This document shows, in pieces, positions 1 through 7,213 of a stretch of 19,117 bases of DNA; the stretch's first letter is position 1, and every line of letters starts with the position of its first letter. Under the pieces are notes generated by a model. That model made no database searches. It saw nothing but the letters and a program-made list of their open reading frames with translations, and was not told the DNA's origin. A program made the position numbers and the translations under genes. Source of the stretch: JAWXUE01 sp044432925 (GTDB lineage: Bacteria > Bacillota_I > Bacilli_A > Acholeplasmatales > Anaeroplasmataceae); NCBI GenBank assembly GCA_044432925.1, contig JAWXUE010000024.1, forward strand, positions 1 through 19,117, in the 5' to 3' direction.

Positions 1-1
1 T

Positions 2-2197
2 TTTGGTGACACAACAAAAATTAAACCAAATTTAATGCAAAAAAAAGCATTAAAAGAATTATCAAGATATAGAGATATGGGTAATAATAAAGCACTAGTT
101 GTTTCAGCAACTGGTTCAGGTAAAACCATTTTAGCAGCTCTTGATGTTAGAAATTTTAATCCAGGAAGAATGTTATTCGTTGTTCATAGAGAACAAATCT
201 TAATTAAAACAATGGAAACGTTCAAACATATATTTGGAACGAAATATTCATATGGACTATATACAGGTAACGAAAAGAGTATAGATAGTGATATGATATT
301 TGCGACGAATATAACATTGTCAAAAAATATTGATATATTTGATTCTAAAGATTTTGACTATATCATATTAGATGAATGTCATCATGCGGTAGCTAGTAGT
401 TATAAAATAATATTAAATAAATTTAATCCTGAATTTTTACTAGGTTTAACAGCTACTCCAAATAGAATGGATGGAGAAGATATATTTGATTTATTTGATC
501 ATTGTGTTCCATTTGAATTATCGCTTCGTGAAGCCCTTATTCAAAATCTCGTAACTCCATTTAAATATTATGGTATAAGAGATGAATTGATTGATTTTTC
601 AGATAGAAATCCTAATTTAATCAAAGAACTATCTAATAAAATTCATACTGATTTTATAAAGTCTGAAATAGAAAAACATAGACAAAAAGGAAAATTAAAA
701 TGTATATCATTTTGCAAAAGTGTAGAGCACGCTAAAATGCTCTCTGAAGCATTGGCTTTAACTGGATATAACACTATTGCCTTATCAGGTAACAACAGTA
801 CAGGTGAAAGAATTAAAGCTTTTAATGATTTACAAAGTGATACACAATCATTAGAAATTATTTTTACAATAGATATATTAAATGAGGGTGTTGATATACC
901 AGCTATAAATATGGTTCTATTTTTAAGACCAACTGAGTCTCAAACTATATTTTTACAACAACTTGGGCGAGGATTAAGAAAATTTGAGAATAAAGAATAT
1001 TTAACTGTATTAGACTTTATCGGTAATAATTATCAACGCTCAGTTCAAATAGCTTTAGCACTAAGTTCATTATCTGATACTAATGTAGATAAGCCATATT
1101 TAAGAAAACTGATTAGCACTAATTTTACATCACTTGAATTACCTATAGAGATTCAATTAGATGAATTATCTAAAATAGAAATGCTTAACTTTTTAGAGAA
1201 AAGTAGCTTCAATACAAAGAAAATATTAAAAAGTGATTATGAAAGTTTTAAAAGGTATTTAAAAGTTGAAACTTATCCATTACATGTTGATTATTTAATT
1301 AATGATTGTGCACCAAACTTAGATTTATTTATGAAGTCATCTTTAAGTGGTAAAAATAGAAGTTATTATAATTTCTTAGTGAAAATGGATGAAGTTAACA
1401 TACCTCTTTTAACAGATGAAGAAAATAACCTTATAGATAATATATCTGATCTAGTTCCGATTGTGAGAATTGATGAAATAGCTATTATTGAATTTCTATT
1501 AGATCAACCTAAATCATTAGATGAAATATATTCTTATGATTTTGAAAGTAATAGAGTTACTAAAGAAACAATAAATAATGCGATACATCATTTGCTAAAA
1601 CAGAATATTATTAAAAAAGATGGTTTATTTTTTGAATTAAATGTTTCGAAAATCTCTGATAATATATCTGATTATTTAATAGATTTAATACAATATGCTA
1701 AAACCAGATACCAACAAGAATTTGGTATTTATGATACAAAATTCAAATATTTAGCAAATTATTACAAAGAACAAGTTATGAGAGTATTACTAGAAGAAAG
1801 TTTAATGTACATGCAAGGTACAAAATATTTAGCAAATAATGAAGTTTGTGTATTTATCGGTTTAAAGAAGGATAAGTCAAAAGCAGAGTTGCTTAACTAT
1901 AAAGATAAATTTTTAAATGAATCTTTATTCCAATGGGAGAGTGTGAAAAACGCAACGATTCATAATTCTGAAGGTAAAAAACTTCTTGCTGCAAAAAAAA
2001 TACATTTATTTGTGCGCAAAGTTGAATCAGAAGATGGGATTACGCAACCATTTAAATATTTCGGAGAGGGAATATTTACTAATATGAGACAATCTTCAAC
2101 TGCTGGGTCTAGCACATTACTATTTGATATTAAATTAGATAATAATGTCCCAGAAAGATATCACTTAGAATTTAATGTAACAAGTGAGGACATATAA
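2..2197 (+). CDS. SF2 DEAD/DEAH-type helicase with DUF3427-like C-terminus (5' end outside window)
   Basis: This is a superfamily 2 ATP-dependent helicase or translocase, probably acting on phage nucleic acid. The frame is open from base 2, before the first Met at 35, and reads FGDTTKIKPNLMQKKAL, so the true start lies upstream; family members often carry an N-terminal PLD-type nuclease there. Counting from Met 35: Walker A ATGSGKT near residue 26, Walker B DECHH near 112, motif III TATPNRMD near 139, and motif VI QQLGRGLRK near 308. From about residue 555 to the end the sequence resembles DUF3427 (KIHLFVRK, PFKYFGEG). The stop TAA shares its last base with the ATG of the NUDIX gene (TAATG), which implies translational coupling. 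An internal 241-bp piece (380-620) is copied at 12341-12581. The helicase call is firm; a defence role is inferred from neighbours. Confidence 0.9.
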   Translation, partial: FGDTTKIKPNLMQKKALKELSRYRDMGNNKALVVSATGSGKTILAALDVRNFNPGRMLFVVHREQILIKTMETFKHIFGTKYSYGLYTGNEKSIDSDMIFATNITLSKNIDIFDSKDFDYIILDECHHAVASSYKIILNKFNPEFLLGLTATPNRMDGEDIFDLFDHCVPFELSLREALIQNLVTPFKYYGIRDELIDFSDRNPNLIKELSNKIHTDFIKSEIEKHRQKGKLKCISFCKSVEHAKMLSEALALTGYNTIALSGNNSTGERIKAFNDLQSDTQSLEIIFTIDILNEGVDIPAINMVLFLRPTESQTIFLQQLGRGLRKFENKEYLTVLDFIGNNYQRSVQIALALSSLSDTNVDKPYLRKLISTNFTSLELPIEIQLDELSKIEMLNFLEKSSFNTKKILKSDYESFKRYLKVETYPLHVDYLINDCAPNLDLFMKSSLSGKNRSYYNFLVKMDEVNIPLLTDEENNLIDNISDLVPIVRIDEIAIIEFLLDQPKSLDEIYSYDFESNRVTKETINNAIHHLLKQNIIKKDGLFFELNVSKISDNISDYLIDLIQYAKTRYQQEFGIYDTKFKYLANYYKEQVMRVLLEESLMYMQGTKYLANNEVCVFIGLKKDKSKAELLNYKDKFLNESLFQWESVKNATIHNSEGKKLLAAKKIHLFVRKVESEDGITQPFKYFGEGIFTNMRQSSTAGSSTLLFDIKLDNNVPERYHLEFNVTSEDI

Positions 2198-2577
2198 TGA
2201 AAAATCATTACGAAGTAGTATGTGCTGTTATAAAAAAAGATGATAAATATTTTATTTGCCAAAGAGGACCGAAAGGTGAATGTGGTCTAAAATGGGAATT
2301 TCCTGGCGGCAAAATAGAAATAGGTGAGACACATCAAGAAGCACTTAAAAGAGAAATTAAAGAGGAATTAAATAGTAATATTAAAGTAAATGAATTTATA
2401 ACAACTGTTAATCATGAGTATAATACATTTTCAATTACAATGCATGCATACTTATGTGATTTAATTGAAGGAGATTTAGAATTAAGTGAACACATTAATA
2501 AATGCTTTATAAAAAAAGATGAATTCCATAATTTCGATATAGCTCTTGCAGATTTACCGATATTGAAAAAAATATAA
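2197..2577 (+). CDS. NUDIX (MutT-like) nucleotide pyrophosphohydrolase
   Basis: This is a small 126-residue NUDIX hydrolase, expected to cleave a nucleoside triphosphate or related NDP-X compound to the monophosphate plus pyrophosphate with a divalent metal. The Nudix box runs from about residue 38 to 60: GKIEIGE, seven residues, then REIKEEL. The final glycine of the GX5EX7REUXEEXGU consensus is Asn here, while the metal-binding REXXEE glutamates are intact. The N-terminus (EVVCAVIKKDDKYFICQR) and the KWEFPGG turn are typical of the MutT/CTP pyrophosphohydrolase group. The start overlaps the helicase stop by one base, and the stop lies 15 bases before mcrB, so it sits inside one operon. Helicases with DUF3427 are, to my recollection, often paired with NUDIX enzymes; the true substrate cannot be read from sequence. 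Confidence 0.9.
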   Translation: MKNHYEVVCAVIKKDDKYFICQRGPKGECGLKWEFPGGKIEIGETHQEALKREIKEELNSNIKVNEFITTVNHEYNTFSITMHAYLCDLIEGDLELSEHINKCFIKKDEFHNFDIALADLPILKKI

Positions 2578-2592
2578 AAAGGAGTAAAAAAT

Positions 2593-4290
2593 ATGAAAAA
2601 ATTTAATTCAACATGGCTGTATAATGATAATGAAATAAAATATAAAATTAACAATCAATTAAAACAAACAATATTAAATACTGTTAAAGAATTAAACATT
2701 AATAGAGATAACATAAAATATATATTATCTGATTTTCAAAGTAAGTATGGTATATCAGCTTTAAATAAACTACAAGGAAAAGAATTACTATATAGAATCT
2801 TTGCTAAAAAAACTATGGATAGTAAAAGTTTAATATATGCTCTAGAATTTGATAAAACATACCAGAAATTTGGGGGTGTTGGTGGTGGAGCTGCTTTTAA
2901 ATATACCTTATACTATTCTGACACAAAAGAATCATGGATAAGTGGTTCTCACTTTAAAAATATAAAAAAAATTAGTGAAGAAGAAGCAATATTATACACA
3001 GAAGGTGTTAAAGAGAAATTTATTAAAGCATTTAATTACTTAGAAAATTTATCTTATAATACTGTAGATGATATAAATTATGCACGAATAGGGAAGGATT
3101 TAAGCTATATTTTAGGAAACTTATTTAATAGATCTTGGGTTAGCAAATATTTATATATGATGTTTCCTGAAATATTTACAGAATTCTATACTATATCTTG
3201 GACAAAATGGATATTAGAAAAATTAAATATTAAACCGGAGCAATCTTTTATATCTCATCAAGGTCAAATAGTTAAAGTAGCTGATGAATTGAATATCACA
3301 ACACATGAACTATATACTGCCTTATTAACAATTAGATTTGAAAATCCTTTTGTAGAAGAACTAATTAAAGATGAAGAAAACAACGACCAATACTTTGGAA
3401 GTGGTAATAATGTGATAGTTTATGGTACTCCAGGCTGCGGTAAATCATATCATGTTAAAAATGAGATTTTGTCTGGAAGAAAAAATAATGTTTATAGAAC
3501 TACTTTCTTTTCAGAATATACTAATACAGATTTTATTGGTCAGATTTTACCTGTTGTAAATGGGGATAAAGTTACTTACGAATTCACTCCAGGACCTTTC
3601 GCAATAGCTTTAAAACAAGCTCTATCGAATCCTAATGAAGAAGTAGCATTAGTTATAGAAGAATTAAACAGAGGTAATGCTGCATCTATTTTTGGTGATA
3701 TTTTCCAATTATTAGATAGAGATGATACAGGAACAAGTGAATATAGTATTAACAATATCAATTTACAAAAATATTTAACAAAAGAATTGAATAAAGAGAT
3801 AACTAGTATTGTTATACCATCTAATATGTCATTAATAGCTACAATGAATACTAGTGATCAAAATGTATTTACATTAGATACAGCATTTAAAAGAAGATGG
3901 AACTTTAAGAAATTAAAAAATACATTTACTGATGAGCATGAATACAAAGATATAGATGTACCAGGTATGAATATATCTTGGGAAGTATTTGTAACAAAAA
4001 TAAATGATTTTATTGTACAAAACAATAATATAATACAATCAGAAGATAAACAATTAGGTGTATATTTCATAGATAAAAAAGTTATAGATACTAACAATGA
4101 AGAATCAATTTCCTCAATTGAAGAATTTGCACATAAGGTACTTGAATACTTATGGAATGATGTTGCTAGGTTTGAAAGAAGTAGATGGTTTAGAAATGCC
4201 AAAACATTAGATGATTTAATTGAAAGTTATATTTCTAAAGCAAATGATAAAAAATCAATTGAGGTATTTTCTGATGGTATCTTCAATTAA
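2593..4290 (+). CDS. mcrB: McrB-like AAA+ GTPase/ATPase subunit of a McrBC-type restriction system
   Basis: This is the motor subunit of a McrBC-like restriction complex: it forms a hexameric NTP-driven ring that recognises target DNA and partners the McrC nuclease. The start has an AAGGAG site at 2579-2584, 8 bases upstream. The AAA+ domain has Walker A GTPGCGKS near residue 278, Walker B with the McrB-type VIEELNRGNAASIFGD near 352, the signature MNTSDQN near 416 (classical McrB has MNTADRS) and an arginine-rich FKRRW near 431. The first ~260 residues form a separate, presumably specificity-determining domain with a glycine-rich strand (GGVGGGAAFKYTLYY, about 95-110). I cannot assign it to a known modified-base reader. 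The final codons overlap mcrC by 17 bases. No methyltransferase lies in the window, consistent with a modification-dependent (type IV) system, although one could lie upstream. Confidence 0.9.
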   Translation: MKKFNSTWLYNDNEIKYKINNQLKQTILNTVKELNINRDNIKYILSDFQSKYGISALNKLQGKELLYRIFAKKTMDSKSLIYALEFDKTYQKFGGVGGGAAFKYTLYYSDTKESWISGSHFKNIKKISEEEAILYTEGVKEKFIKAFNYLENLSYNTVDDINYARIGKDLSYILGNLFNRSWVSKYLYMMFPEIFTEFYTISWTKWILEKLNIKPEQSFISHQGQIVKVADELNITTHELYTALLTIRFENPFVEELIKDEENNDQYFGSGNNVIVYGTPGCGKSYHVKNEILSGRKNNVYRTTFFSEYTNTDFIGQILPVVNGDKVTYEFTPGPFAIALKQALSNPNEEVALVIEELNRGNAASIFGDIFQLLDRDDTGTSEYSINNINLQKYLTKELNKEITSIVIPSNMSLIATMNTSDQNVFTLDTAFKRRWNFKKLKNTFTDEHEYKDIDVPGMNISWEVFVTKINDFIVQNNNIIQSEDKQLGVYFIDKKVIDTNNEESISSIEEFAHKVLEYLWNDVARFERSRWFRNAKTLDDLIESYISKANDKKSIEVFSDGIFN

Positions 4291-5491
4291 TAATTTTTAT
4301 AAGCATAAAGTTACTAATAAAACTAATGACTCTTTTACAGGGATAAAAATAATTGAAAACGAAATACATTTTTATTATCCAGAATCTTTTGATTTAGAAA
4401 CAAAAGAAGATATTTTAAAATTTTTAAATACATTTAGCATTAATAAAGAATTATCTAAAGAAGAAACAAATATCAATAATGATCAATCAGGAGATGAATA
4501 TTCACTATCATCATATTTATTTTTGATAGATGATTACTTTAAAAATGGAATAATAGTTAATAGAGAAAAAGTTTATAAAACAAATCAAAATGGTAAAGTA
4601 AATTGGAAAAGAACTTTAGAGCAAAACCCTATAATTTCTAACAATAATGTTATCTATACTAATATGGTAGTAGAGAGTAAAAATATTGTTGACAATTTAT
4701 TAGTTGATATATATAAACATTGTTTAAAGAGGAGTATAGATGTAATTGGATTTCTTTTCAATATAAAATCGAATTTTCTTGTTAATAAGCCGTTTAACAA
4801 TTTAATTAAACAAAAATATTTAACAACTTTACTTGATGAATTATCTAAAACATTTGATGATGTAAAAAGAAATAAATTAAATCATTTAATAAGCATTGTA
4901 AAAGGATTATCTTCATATTCTACTAGTAGAGATATTGTTTATGGTGTTGATAACTATCATTATATTTATGAATATATGATTAATAAAATTTTTTGTAATA
5001 TTAAAGAGATAAAAGATTTTTATCCTAAAGCGACATGGCAAATAATAGGCTTAAGTGAATTCGAAAGTAGTAAACTTCGACCTGACACTATATTGATAAA
5101 AGATAATGTTGGATATATATTAGATGCTAAATATTATAGATTTGGTACAACTGGAGATACTTCTCATTTACCCGACACAAGTTCTATTTCTAAACAAATT
5201 ATTTATGCAGAGTATTTAGAACAGTTAAATAAAATTAAAAATTTAAATATTAAGAAAATATATAATGCTTTTTTATTACCTTATAATAAAAATGATAATA
5301 TATTTAATTATAATGATGAATTGAAATATATTGGTAATTCTAAATCATTGTGGAAAGATAATGAAGAGACATATCATTTAATTCATACTATTTTAATAGA
5401 TTTAAAACACATTATTTATTCTTATAATAATTATAATCATAATATTGATATAAAAGAGTTAATTGATAGTATTAAGAAAAATAGCAGGTAA
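4274..5491 (+). CDS. mcrC: McrC-like PD-(D/E)xK nuclease subunit (possibly LlaJI-type)
   Basis: This is the nuclease partner of McrB. I chose the ATG at 4274 because a GAGG site lies 9 bases before it; the open frame extends to an ATG at 4220 that has no ribosome binding site and lies deep inside mcrB. This gives 405 residues. The catalytic core is a PD-(D/E)xK fold: RPDTILI near residue 268, then LDAKYY near 283, where Asp...Asp-Ala-Lys are the expected metal-binding and catalytic residues. A downstream segment, LPDTSSISKQIIYAEYL, resembles the helix following the core in McrC and LlaJI-type proteins. The N-terminal ~200 residues should be the McrB-contacting part. The 17-base overlap with mcrB indicates translational coupling. 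The assignment is strong from both the motif and its position. Confidence 0.87.
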   Translation: MVSSINNFYKHKVTNKTNDSFTGIKIIENEIHFYYPESFDLETKEDILKFLNTFSINKELSKEETNINNDQSGDEYSLSSYLFLIDDYFKNGIIVNREKVYKTNQNGKVNWKRTLEQNPIISNNNVIYTNMVVESKNIVDNLLVDIYKHCLKRSIDVIGFLFNIKSNFLVNKPFNNLIKQKYLTTLLDELSKTFDDVKRNKLNHLISIVKGLSSYSTSRDIVYGVDNYHYIYEYMINKIFCNIKEIKDFYPKATWQIIGLSEFESSKLRPDTILIKDNVGYILDAKYYRFGTTGDTSHLPDTSSISKQIIYAEYLEQLNKIKNLNIKKIYNAFLLPYNKNDNIFNYNDELKYIGNSKSLWKDNEETYHLIHTILIDLKHIIYSYNNYNHNIDIKELIDSIKKNSR

Positions 5492-5563
5492 TACAGTTAT
5501 AAATACAAAGGTAAGAGTAAATAATTAAATAACTAAAAAAAATTAGAAATTATAAGAAAGTTG

Positions 5564-5576
5564 CTAAATTATTTAG
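5564..5576. repeat. Short palindrome CTAAAT-T-ATTTAG
   Basis: This is a perfect 6-bp inverted repeat around one base, extendable by three further pairs including one G-T. It lies in the 247-base gene-free stretch after mcrC. It could be a weak hairpin or a protein-binding site. No function can be read from it, and such AT-rich palindromes arise often by chance. Confidence 0.4.
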
Positions 5577-5596
5577 TAAAGGATTGTTTAAAAGAA

Positions 5597-5636
<40 letters not shown>

Positions 5637-5669
5637 TTCAACACGAATTGATAAAAATATGAGATAATC

Positions 5670-5700
5670 GTTCGACAAACTATGTCGGACTTTTTGTTTT
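5670..5700 (+). terminator. Rho-independent terminator after mcrC
   Basis: An 8-bp stem (GTTCGACA with TGTCGGAC, one G-T pair) with the 5-base loop AACTA is followed directly by TTTTTGTTTT. This ends the helicase-NUDIX-mcrBC transcript and implies that thsA has its own promoter just downstream. Confidence 0.85.
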
Positions 5701-5702
5701 TA

Positions 5703-5711
5703 TGGTAAAAT
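5703..5711 (+). promoter_or_regulatory. Possible extended -10 promoter for the Thoeris operon
   Basis: TGGTAAAAT directly follows the terminator and has the TGN spacing of an extended -10 element, about 28 bases before the thsA ATG. No good -35 box is visible, because the corresponding region is the terminator stem. The call rests on position and the extended -10 match only. Confidence 0.4.
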
Positions 5712-5738
5712 ATGGATAAAGAAAGTGAGGGATAAAAT

Positions 5739-6590
5739 ATGATCGAATTAAGAATGATTTATGATAATGTTTCGAAGATTATGTTACCTATTATGAGTTT
5801 GATTAGTTTTGCACTTAGTTATGTTTATTATTATTTAGAGAATAGTGTTATACCATTAACATTGCTTATTTTTAGTGTTTGTACAATGATTTCTATAATG
5901 ATATTAACAGTCATTGACTTTTATAAGACTGGTAAATGTGCAACTTTAAAAATAAATAATACAACAATCAATATTAAGTTTGGTGATATCTTTGAAGAGA
6001 ATAACAATTTAAAGGTAATAGCATTTAATGAATACTTTGATACAGAAGTAGATGATATAATAATATCGAGTTCATCATTAAATGGTAAATTTATAAAAAA
6101 TAAAATTCCAGACGATTATATACTAACATTTGATGCAAAAATAACAAAAGATCAAGAAAAGAATATATATATGGAAAATAACGAAAGAAATAAAGGGAAA
6201 AAGGTAAAGTATAAATTAGGAACCATGCATAAACATGGAAATTATTTTTTACTTGCATTTTCAAGATTTAATGAAAAAAATGAGGCTAATCTTACTAATG
6301 TCGAATATGTAAAATGTTTAATGGAAATGTGGGGCAATTTGAACAGTAATTATAATCAAAAAGAAATTGATATTCCTTTACTTGGTAGTGGAATTACTAG
6401 AATTCCTAACAAAGCAAATATTACACATCAAAATTTATTAGAAATAATGTTATATACACTTGAAATAAGTAATTTAACATTTAGTAAACCATCAAATATA
6501 AATATTATTCTATATAGTGGAGATAGAAAGTTATATAATTTAGTGAAAATAAAAAAAGAATTTAATAGAGGTGATAAATATGTCAAATAG
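5739..6590 (+). CDS. thsA: Type II Thoeris effector ThsA: two membrane segments plus macro domain
   Basis: This is a 283-residue membrane effector. Two hydrophobic helices (about 14-33 and 37-62) are followed by a macro-like domain of the DUF6430/ThsA type: VIAFNEYFDTEVDD at about 93-106, SSSLNGKF at 111-118, and the ligand-loop motif PLLGSGITR at 213-221. In described type II Thoeris systems the TIR partner makes an ADP-ribose-derived signal (histidine-ADPR), which the macro domain senses to trigger a membrane-acting effector; that role is transferred here from the family. The start has GTGAGG 8 bases upstream. The 3' end overlaps thsB by 11 bases. Domain order, size and the TIR neighbour all agree, so I am fairly sure of the assignment. 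Confidence 0.88.
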   Translation: MIELRMIYDNVSKIMLPIMSLISFALSYVYYYLENSVIPLTLLIFSVCTMISIMILTVIDFYKTGKCATLKINNTTINIKFGDIFEENNNLKVIAFNEYFDTEVDDIIISSSSLNGKFIKNKIPDDYILTFDAKITKDQEKNIYMENNERNKGKKVKYKLGTMHKHGNYFLLAFSRFNEKNEANLTNVEYVKCLMEMWGNLNSNYNQKEIDIPLLGSGITRIPNKANITHQNLLEIMLYTLEISNLTFSKPSNINIILYSGDRKLYNLVKIKKEFNRGDKYVK

Positions 6591-7188
6591 ATGTTTTTTA
6601 AGTTTTAAAAAAGAGGATATGGATTATAAAGACAAAATCGTTGAATTGTTGGGGGGAGAAAAAATAAAAGTAAAATCTTTAGATGTGGAAATAGATTCAG
6701 AAGATATAGATTATGTATTACAGAAAATTAGAGAAGAATACATGAGTAACACAAGCGTTACAATATTTTTGATTGGTAAAAATTCCTCTGAAAATGAAGG
6801 TAGTGATTGTAAAGGGAACAAACAAAGTTTTATCATTAGAGAACTTCAAGCAACTTTGTATGATGGAAAAGGTAACAGAAGAAGCGGTTTACTTGGTATA
6901 GTATTACCTAAGATGTATTCAAATATCTATGGTGATTCATATGAGTGTCAAGTTTGCGGCAAAAAAATTAATTATGTTAATATTAATGATGATACCGTCA
7001 TTAGAGAATTTCATAAAAATTATTATTTAAAGAAGAACAAATGTGATCATTATAGCGAAGGTGATAGATTTTGTGTTTTAGTCAAATACGATGATTTTAT
7101 AAATAATCCCGATAAATATATAACTGAAGCATATGAAAAAACTACACAACCAATTTCTAAACTTGTTCAATGGAGAAAACTTCGTTAA
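6580..7188 (+). CDS. thsB: Type II Thoeris sensor ThsB: TIR-like (DUF1863/MTH538 group) NAD-processing enzyme
   Basis: ThsB detects infection and converts NAD+ into the signal read by ThsA. I place the start at ATG 6580, with AGAGG 7-11 bases upstream; an in-frame GTG at 6571 lies within that ribosome binding site. The 202-residue product begins RCFLSFKKEDMDYKDKIVELL (a TIR strand A and helix), has the strand TSVTIFLIGK at 58-67, and has SFIIRELQATL at 83-93, where Glu88 matches the usual catalytic glutamate position. An unusual cysteine/histidine set (CxxC at 123-126, then C155, H157, C165) sits in the C-terminal half and may bind zinc. The gene overlaps thsA by 11 bases and precedes the helicase by 25 bases, indicating one transcript. 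Confidence 0.87.
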   Translation: MSNRCFLSFKKEDMDYKDKIVELLGGEKIKVKSLDVEIDSEDIDYVLQKIREEYMSNTSVTIFLIGKNSSENEGSDCKGNKQSFIIRELQATLYDGKGNRRSGLLGIVLPKMYSNIYGDSYECQVCGKKINYVNINDDTVIREFHKNYYLKKNKCDHYSEGDRFCVLVKYDDFINNPDKYITEAYEKTTQPISKLVQWRKLR

Positions 7189-7213
7189 TCTTATAAGCGT
7201 AAGGGGGGACTGT

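Noticed and set aside
2412..2654. Reverse-strand open frame spanning the NUDIX-mcrB junction
   Set aside because: It covers conserved coding sequence and the mcrB ribosome binding site; composition fits an antisense shadow.
3858..4202. Reverse-strand open frame of 114 codons inside mcrB
   Set aside because: It is fully antisense to the conserved McrB motifs and has no recognisable protein features or start signal.
4220..4273. Upstream ATG for mcrC at 4220
   Set aside because: It has no ribosome binding site, lies deep inside mcrB, and adds 18 residues without family resemblance; ATG 4274 has GAGG at good spacing.
5670..5690. tRNA T-arm-like GTTCGA sequence
   Set aside because: It is the stem of a rho-independent terminator; no acceptor stem or anticodon arm can be drawn around it. 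No tRNA or rRNA gene was found anywhere in the window.
7133..7213. Upstream start for the SF1 helicase inside thsB
   Set aside because: The 27 extra residues lie within the thsB coding end, while AAGGGGGG directly precedes ATG 7214.
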